A stretch of 64,000 nucleotides of DNA, from contig NC_090952.1 in the NCBI RefSeq assembly GCF_040807025.1, positions 24,983,068 through 25,047,067 of the forward strand. The letters run 5' to 3'. The notes under the pieces were generated by a model. The model was given only the letters and a program-made list of their open reading frames with translations. It was not told the DNA's origin and made no database searches. How positions within the stretch are numbered: the stretch's first letter is position 1; every line of letters starts with the position of its first letter. Position numbers and translations under genes: made by a program. Of this stretch, positions 36,530-45,500 are shown one piece after another. Origin of the DNA: Struthio camelus (taxonomy: Eukaryota; Chordata; Aves; Struthioniformes; Struthionidae).

Positions 36530-39500
36530 GTAAAACCGCGTTCGTTGAGTCTTGTTGCCTACTGCATGCTTCAGATTAGCTCTGGCTCTTGATGAAGGTA
36601 GCCCTTAAACTGAAACGGTTTGTGCTGCAGCATGTGGCTGACTTATAAACATGTTATCATCAACTGTGTAAATATAGTGTGTGCTGAGTGGAAATTTTGC
36701 AACAGCGTCAAAGAGAGCAGGAGCTGCCTCTTCTGTGCAGCGAATGTATTGTTTGCTACAGAGTCGTCGTCTCTAAATACCACTTAGGTACATAAACGTT
36801 CCTGGGTCTGGTCCCAGCTGTGCAGACTGTGCTAGGCTTATTCATGAGCTGAGAATAATACTTTCTTCTTGCAACAATCATTGCTTGGTGAGCTGTCGTC
36901 CCTGGGAATGGCACCGCAGGTCCATCCTGTTCACCTGAGGCTGAACTCGGTGAACAGAGATCTCTGCCGGGACCCTCATGGATGCTGTAGCCAAAGCTGA
37001 AAGCATCCTAATGAAAACTGCTAAATAAAGCCTGTAGACTGGCCTATGCAGTAACCATGTGCACCTAGATAGATGAGCACAACCTGACAGGTACCCTTCG
37101 GAGATAGGGCCGCCTGTGGAGCACACCCTGATGTGGCTCACTGCAATGCAAATAAGGTAGAGAGGAAGGTTTTTTTTTTTTTTTTTCAGGACATATTCAG
37201 GATCAGCTTTCCTTCAAGACTGGATAATACAGTGGAGTATTTCTAGTACTGGGGCCGGTGCAAACAATCAGAGTGATACTGCCATGTCATGAAATAAATA
37301 GCTTAAAAAGGAGAAAATGTGCAAGAGGCAATGCTTGACATTTAAAAGAAAATCAAATTCCAGAATGCAAGTGATATCCCAAAAGGAAGCTTTTCCGATA
37401 CCTCTGAACTTCAGTCAAAATTTATTTTGCAAGAATTATTGTTTGTAGTTGCAATTGTTTCGAAAAATATTGCTGATTGTTCAAGTTCAGGATGGACTCA
37501 GAATGTCACCATTGTGGGTGAGAGCAAAAAATGTAGTCTGAACCAATCTACTTGAGTCTTGAAAGCCTCATACCAGACTCAGACTCATGAATGCAGTGTA
37601 GTACATTTTGGCTTCTTTGTATGGCTCTGAGGCTCGACGTTTATCCGCCCAGGAGGACGTTTCCGAGCTCCTGGACAGTCTAGCTGACTGCCGTGCCAGC
37701 AAATCTGCACCAGTATCCGTTCTCATAGTTCATGCATCGGTGCCTTGGCCGTCCTCCTGCGCGCCCGTGCCAGCGGGATCTCCGCACGGGGCTCGCTGGT
37801 GCGCAAGGAACACCCCTTGGCCTTCCTTCCCCTCCCTTGTTGGTGCTCATGGAAATAGCCGTTCTGGACAGTAGCTCATTTGCTTTCTAGCAGCTGTTGC
37901 TCCTCCAGCTACGTCCCACTCATGCTGCTCCCCCATTTTCTGGAGTCTTTACATGTTTGCAAAAGAGCCAGGAGGTGGGTGAGATGTCCTTGCTTCACCT
38001 TCGAGGCTCTCCAAGACCCAGAACTAAGCATGCTTTACCCTTGCCCCCACTTCCGTCTCATCTGCCCATGATGATGGATCAGCACCTCTCGCAGCATAGG
38101 GAAGCCTGCCCCTTCCTCCTGTGAGAACATGGGACTGTGTAAGATGTCCTTGAACACCAGCTACTGCACATGCAGGGCCATCACCTTCATCCCTGGAGCT
38201 GCACCAAGCCCATCACCACCCTCCAAACCCAGGCTGCAGTCACAGGATTAACATCTGGTAGGAGGGAAAGTGTTCTGCTTATAATACAGAAAATACTGAA
38301 AAGCTCATTTTTCCTCCAAACTACTATAGTCTACTGTTCCTAGCCCCAGCACCGCCCTAAATACACTCCCATGATACCCAACTTTGCCATCTAACACAAC
38401 AAAAAAACAATCCATGGAGCTTTCTATGCTTGGAAACTCAGGTTCTTTAGACGGCTGCCTAGAATGTGTCTCATCTGGGAGGGTTTAGTTTGGAAAAATA
38501 AATCTTCCAGTGGTTTTCTGCAAAGTCTCCAAGAAGCCCATTAAAGTTTGATTTATATAGTTGTCTTCCACTGAAAGGTATTCTCAGTGTCTTTCATAAG
38601 AGCTTTATAAAAGAAAAAGGAAAGGGAGGAAAATGGTGTAAATCTTGACTAAGACACAAAAAGGGGGGTCAGGAAAGGCTGTGTCCTGCAGGCCAGGACA
38701 CACTGGGAAAGGGTGACAATGCTGGATGGACACTGCCAAGAGAAGGGCCCCCGACCACCACGAGAAAAGTGTATCATGTAAAGAATATGTAGAAACCTAG
38801 AGGGATAACTTTGCCTTTAGATAGTGTATGTGGAGAACAATGACCTTAAATATTATAAAAATTGGCTTAGTTTGAGCTAATAAAACTGAATAGCTGCAAT
38901 AGCTTTGTGTCATGTGAATGGAATTCTGAATAAAGAGCAGAGTTTTTAGGGAGTATATCTTCTTAGTATGAAAATATTCCAGTTTATTTATCCACAATAT
39001 TTTAATAAAAGACATTGTCTAGAAAGGCACATTTTTTTATAGTTGATAGAAGTTACCCAAAATAAGAATGATTTTATTCTAACTTTTTGCTTCTCTGCTT
39101 CTGCTTTTTTTTTTTTTTTTTTTTTTTTTAGTCTTTCTCATTAATCTCTAATGTGCTTGAAAAGAATATTCGAAACAAGATGGGTGTCTGTTACGGTTAG
39201 GGAATATATATTCCCCAGCAGCATGATGTGATCTGTCATCCAGGCTTGCTGCAAGTGCTGAACGCAAAGTTTGCCGTGATACTTGTCATAATGGTTGTTG
39301 GTAAATATGAGGAGATAAAAGTGAGGAAACTCAGTAGCTGAAGGGTCATCGCAGGACAGTAGTTTTGCATAACACAACTTGAAAGGGAGCATCAAAACTG
39401 TTATGGCATTCTCTGTGCCTCTTTAACTGCATCAGAGTGTTTTCTCTGAGCACCAGCAAAAACTGGGCTTGCACAGGCAGGCGGGAGACGAGCTTGTGCC

Positions 39501-42500
39501 TATCTGCTGAGAAGAGGCTATTAAATGTTCAGCGCTGGACTGAATGTGCTATGCTTCTCTCCACCCCAGCGCCTGCAGTTGTCATATAATGAAATTTCAT
39601 GACTTTTTTGCTTTGGTTTGTTTTCTTTACATCAACATCTGATTTTACTCCCTGCTTTGTTTCTGCTTTAGTTGCTCCCCCACAAGATCTTCAGATTACT
39701 GATCCTGGACTTTTAGGTTCCCTCGACATAGAGTGGAAGCCTCCACTCAACGTGCAAACCTTCAACGAATGCACAGTAAAATATAAGCTTGAATACCGTA
39801 ACGCAGATGACAGAGACTGGAAGGTAAGACAAAAGTGCAGTTAAACCCTCTTCGTCATGTTGCTGTTCTTCTGTCTTTAGTTCTTGCATTGATTTAAGCT
39901 TGCAACTAAACGAGCCGTATGGCCTCAGTAAAATAGCTGCTCCACCTTGCTGTGAAAAAAACAAGCTCTAGTCTATAGGGCCAGTGGTTTGAAACTTTTG
40001 CCAGATGGGAATGTGATTTGCACTTTAACAGCAGCAGCAGCCAGAGCTGGAATAAGGGGCTACTGCTGCCAGAGGGTGTGCTCCTTGCTGCCAGATGTAA
40101 TCCAACAGTATCCAGTAGCATTCCTCATCGTAAAAGCGCTATACTTTTTAGAAAGTCTTTATAGGGCTTGAACGGGAACTCATACAATGCCAACAGATCC
40201 TCTGGGCTGCAAAATGTTACATAAATATAAGACTGTTTTTCATTAATTAGCCTGATGTTCTAACAGTCCCTTTATCCAAGAGAGTGTTTTTAATCCCCAT
40301 TTACTTTTGCCTTTTAGCTACGTTTAGCTCATCACTGTGATAAAATGGCCAATCTTATCCCATTGCTGAGTAGCAGGGCAATAGCAGATACGCGCCGTGC
40401 AGGCAGAGTTGTTGCAATATTTCTGGGAGCACTTTGAAGCTGGAAGCTGCTGTGGGGTTGGGAGGGAGACGGAGCCGGGAGAGGAGAAACCCTGCAAAGC
40501 CTGCTTGCTCGGCGCCAGTCACCCTGCCAGCAGCGTGCGGCTGTGCCCGTTCTTCTACGCTGATTTGAAACAACATTTCAAAAGCATCAAGCAAAAAAAT
40601 GCAAAATTTTTTTTAAAAAAAGGCAGAATTCCCTGGAGCACAAATAATAAAAGTGTCTCATGCCAGGCAGACCTGGAAGATAGAACCAAAATCCCCTCTC
40701 CTAGTCTGCCAGAACTTTGACCTCAGATGAGGTAACAAAGAAGAGATGGTTTAAAAAGCAAACAAACCAAACAAAAAACACATGGGGAAGCAAGAGCCAA
40801 GGCTGCCTGTCAGAAACACGTGGCTCAGTTGGGCTCCAAACTGCTGGGACGGGCGACAAACCGCACCATTGCGGGCTACACCGCTGCAGCTCCGGTTGCA
40901 GCAGCCGTTTTCGTTTTACAATACGTTGCTGCCGTCTCTTTGTTTGCTGTAACGCTCATGGACTTCGTTTTCTCTTTTGTAAAGAGGTTGGGGGGGGGGC
41001 TTCCAAATCTAAGGAAAAAAGGATTATCTCAAAAAGAGGGCTCGAAAAGTTATCCCCCAAAGGGCCATACGTGCTGGTGCGAGGCGCGCGGCGCTGCCTG
41101 GCTCCTGCTGCTCCCTGGGACAGGGGTCGGGCCGGGCAGGGTGCGCTTGCTCTTTCCCATGTGAACCATCCCTACGAGCCCAGGTGTTTGGCACGACACC
41201 ACATCCTTCCTTCTGCTTCCGATTACCTCGCCGCGCTAACGAGCATCACGTTTTTATTTATGTTAGCATGCTCCACAGCCTCCTCCTGGGCACTCCCGGC
41301 TGGCAGGGATGTCCCTTGAGCCACAGCCTGCTCCTTCCTGTGGTTGCTCGTGTCCCGGCGGGTGGTGGGACTCCATGCCAGTGAGGTCAGTAGCACAGGT
41401 TTGGGAGAAAATTTCCACTGGCCGACAGGGCAACCCACAACTCGCTGTTTCCGCACTCTGCCCCAGATGGTTGCAGATGGTATGACATGAATTACCAGCC
41501 CCGTCTCAGTGCCTTGCAGGACGCTCACCTGCCACGTGACGAGCGGCCGAGCGAGGAACAGGAGCGCTGGAAAAGCCCAGGGCAGGAGCAGCAGGATAGA
41601 AATGCAAAGAAACTCTACCTTAAAGCACAGAGATGAGCTGGAGCAGGAGCACTGATAGCAAATTGTGCAGCCCACTAAGAGGCAAAAGAGGTGCTTATGA
41701 AGTCTGTCTTTCAACCAGGTTATTTTTACTAGGAAACTAAAATTCAGAGTTGGCTTTGACCTCAGCAGGCCTGCTGAAGCGAAGGTACAGACGCTGCTCA
41801 AAGGCCGGTGTACCAATGACGTGGAGGTTCAAAGTGAATGGATTCACGCCACCTTTGAGGTCCCGCTGCAAGGTTAGGAGCGGCCTTCGGTGCCTCGGGC
41901 AGCTCCGTGCGTTGCCAGAGCCCGTTGCATGGGCTGCTGCTGGGCTGGGGCTCGGTGGCTGGAGAAGACATTGCATGGCTGCTTGCAGCGTACGATACCT
42001 CTGCTCCTGTTCGCCGTGGCGGTGGTTACGGCACCCTCGGGGCTCATTTCCCTGGGTCCTGAAATGACTTCCCTGCAGCCAGGAGTTAAGAGGCTTTGAC
42101 AAGAGGGAGAAGCAGAAGCAGCAGCTGGGTCTCCTGCTGCTTTCTCATTGCTTCGTGTCCCTGCCCCTCTCCAGACACTGCTGGGTTGCCCAGCTAGAGC
42201 ACCACTGCTGAATAACAGTCTTCTTATCTAGCTTCTTACTCTCTCATTATTGTAACTGGCCTTTTTTCTTCTTTTTTTTCTCTTTTGACTGCCACGTGCA
42301 ATTGTTCAAAGACGTCAAATGAAGTTTTTTGCTCAGCCTGAGTAGTACCTCACTAAATAGTGGTTATTTCCCATTTGACAGGCAAACTGGAATCAGAGGT
42401 TAAGGATTTTCACTGCATCTACCACGACTGGGAATACCTCAAGTGTACTTGGCAGCCAGGGCTCCTCGCTCCTCGTGGGGTGCATTACGGGCTATATTAT

Positions 42501-45500
42501 TGGTGCGTATTAGCGAAACGGGAAAACATCCAGGCGGCAACCAAGTGAGCCTCTCTTGAATCACTCAGGGTAGCAAAGCACCGGGGCAAATAACGTTTTG
42601 ACGGCTGGCAATGCTGTTACGTGATCCACAGGGACCGAGCGGACAGTCCCCTTGCTCACCGAGGCAGCACCCCAGGCAGCGTGCGCCTTCCCGCCGGGAG
42701 AGCCCAGACCCCGCATCACACCTTCCCGCAGCGCCAAATGCCGCCCTGCTTTGCGCTTTTGACTTTGTTGGATATGCCCAGAGCATTCTGGCTGCCCCTT
42801 GCCTAAGCGCAGGACTCGGCAGGCGGTTACCAAGCTCAGTGAACCCCATACGACGAGCGGGGCTTCTTGCACGCTCACGGTTTTAACCCTTCAAATACAC
42901 CTGCGCAGCCTCAGCGCAGCTCACAGGCGCGTGCTGCCGAAGCGCAGCACCAAAGGCTGTTTCCCCGCTGCTTCTGTTATGCTGCTGCTTAACTGAACTT
43001 GGTGATTCTTTCTTCAAGACAAACAAAGCGAGGTTGTTTTTTTTTTTTTTATGTTTTTTTGGCCAAAGGAAACGTTTCATTTGCTAACGATACTGTAGTA
43101 GGGATGACTTGGGTTTCATGCCTGCGGGCAACTTGCAGACGGAAACCTAGCTGCTAGTTAAAAATTGTTCCCATACAGTTCTTGGAAATACTGTTCAAAG
43201 CAGCAACACTGCTTTAAAAGCATTTTAATAACCGCAAAGGTCGCTTTGAAGAAAACCATGGAAAATCATGGTTCGGTCCTGAAAAAATACACCCTCGTTT
43301 AACTGCCCGTAATGAAAACAGGCGCTCGGCGCTGGGTCCCACTGTACACCGGGGGGGGGGAACGCAGCTGCGGTGTCTTTTCCACCTCTGCGAGTTAATT
43401 TGTGCAGCTCCCCAGCGGCAGCTTGCCGGCACCCGGCGCGTTAACCGGGCAAGGCGCTTCCCGAGCCGACGCTGCCGGTCACCGGTGCGGTCCCTGCAGT
43501 GTGTACAGGCTGCCACGAGCATGCCAAAGCCTGCCTCCTCGTGATGCATTATCAGCCCCTGCCATTAATGGAGAACCCCCCCCCCCCCCCCCGAATTAAC
43601 GGCTTTGGGAGAGGCGTGCTGCCGCGCAGCAGCTGGTAACCAGCAAACCCCCCATCTCGCTCCCGCCCGCTGCTTTGGCATTATCGGAGCAGGACCTACC
43701 GGCAAGGCAGCTCGTTCCTGCGAGCGCCCGAGTCACCCGCCATAAACCGTTTCGGCTTTGTTAAGGGGTTTCCCTTAACGCCGGAGCCGGTGGCTGCTGA
43801 TGCCGCAAGCAGCGCGGGTGGCTCCATGCGCCCGGGGCTGGGTCCTGGCCCCGGCTCCACTAGCGCTGCAGCATCGCCCCAGGCCTCTCGCACGCCAGCA
43901 GCGGGCCTGGCCCAGCCTGGAAGACCAGCTCACAAGCCAGGCGTGCGTGCTGATTTCTCTCTCTCCCCACATCTTTCCCACAACAGGCCTCCGGGCAATG
44001 AGATGTCTAACGCAACGTGCTTTGGGGGGGGGGGGGGTCACTTCCAAAATCAAAAGGTGGTAGGACATAGGAGATAGTCGTGGCTTAGGTCCAGTTTTAC
44101 TCCCATCTAACCATTCTCAAAAAAAAAAAAAACCTATATTGCAAATACTTACTGCCCTCGCTTTTTTTTTCCCCCCTTCTTCTTCTTTTTTCTCCCATTT
44201 TCCTGGCACACCTCTAGGTACGAGGGCCTGGACCATGCAGAGCAGTGTGATGACTATATTCAGGACCATGGTATAAACATTGGCTGCATGTTGCAAAATC
44301 TGAGCCAGGCAGAATATAAGGACCTGACCATTTGCGTCAACGGTTCCGCGGCGGCTACACTGCTGAGACCTTTGTACGTCACCGTTCGCCTCCAAAACCT
44401 AGGTAAGAACCGCAGAGAGCTCAGCCGGGCTCCGGGGAACCAGGCGGCCGCCGGGCGGCAAAGGCTAACCCTGCTGCACCGAGGGGACGCAAACTAACGT
44501 CGGCATCACACATGGGCAGCTGTACAGTGTCCGGATGAATTTGTCACTGGAGAAGGGGCTGTGGCATGTGCCATGCAGGACTTTAGTCTCGAGCAGCGTT
44601 TGCAGTTGAGCGACACTGCTCGGTGCCTGGCCCGGGACGTGCAAGTGCCATCCGTGCTCAGGCAGCCGACCGCTTCTGGTCTGCAGCAACGGCCGCGTTG
44701 AGGCAGAGAGCAGCCTAGGGGTCATCCCTGGCTGAGCGGGTGGAAGGGCTGAACGTGGGTCCGTGAGCTCCCTTGTCCCACGCTCGCCCCAGTAGACTGT
44801 ACCGGAGCCCTAGCCCTGGTGGCACCATGGCAGAGGTGGCTGCAGTCACTGCTGCTGGAGCGAAACCGCTGCTGCAGCCCCGCCAGCCCCGGGGAGGGCT
44901 TGTTTAAAGCAAGTCCCCGGCGACAGAGAATTGGGTGCAAGGTGTGATGGGGTCTGCCAGTGCTGCACGGCTGAAAAGCAAAGGTGGGTTTCCGAGTCGT
45001 CAGAGACGAGGAGAGCAAGCAGAGTGCAGCATGACATATCACCTGACGCTCGTACTCACCCGTTGTTGTGGGCACTTACTCTCCGGGTGCCTTTACCAAA
45101 TATCAAGGTCGCAGAACAAATAGCTAGTCCTCCAGTGCAGCCACTGACCCAAGCAGCAGGATTTCTGGATTTGATTAGCGCTGCCATGTGCTGCTTGTGT
45201 GCTTTGGGCACGCGGCATCAGCCAGAGCCCCCGCTGCGATGCAGCGTGTCGGGCCGGCGCTCGCGGCAGGGGACGGGGACGCCCCGCGGCGCAATGCTCC
45301 AACGCCGGCGGTCAAAGTCCCCGCGCCGCGCTTCAGCGCGCGGAGCTGGCGCAATCCGTGCGCCAAGTTAAAACAAATGATCCAGCTTCCGGCCTTGGAG
45401 CAGCCGACGCTCCTACAGCATCGCGACTGATAGCAACGGGAGGGGGGGCGTCAAAATACCGTTTTTCGGGGAAGATCAGAGGTTGCCAGTGATTAACCAA

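Larger units (their letters stand above)
42503..44217 (+). other. IL13RA2: IL13RA2 intron with C17 and G14 runs
   Basis: 1715 bases, CpG-rich at about 43310-43900. It contains a C17 run (43576-43592) and a G14 run (44024-44037), and ends in a long pyrimidine tract before the next acceptor. No coding content recognised. Confidence 0.8.

Noticed and set aside
40717..41319. 200-codon + frame inside an IL13RA2 intron
   Set aside because: The longest + frame in the intron, but low complexity at its start, no homologous pattern, and no splice link to the receptor exons.
41223..41816. 197-codon antisense frame across the IL13RA2 exon at 41719
   Set aside because: It is partly the reverse complement of a secure exon, and there is no evidence of an antisense gene.
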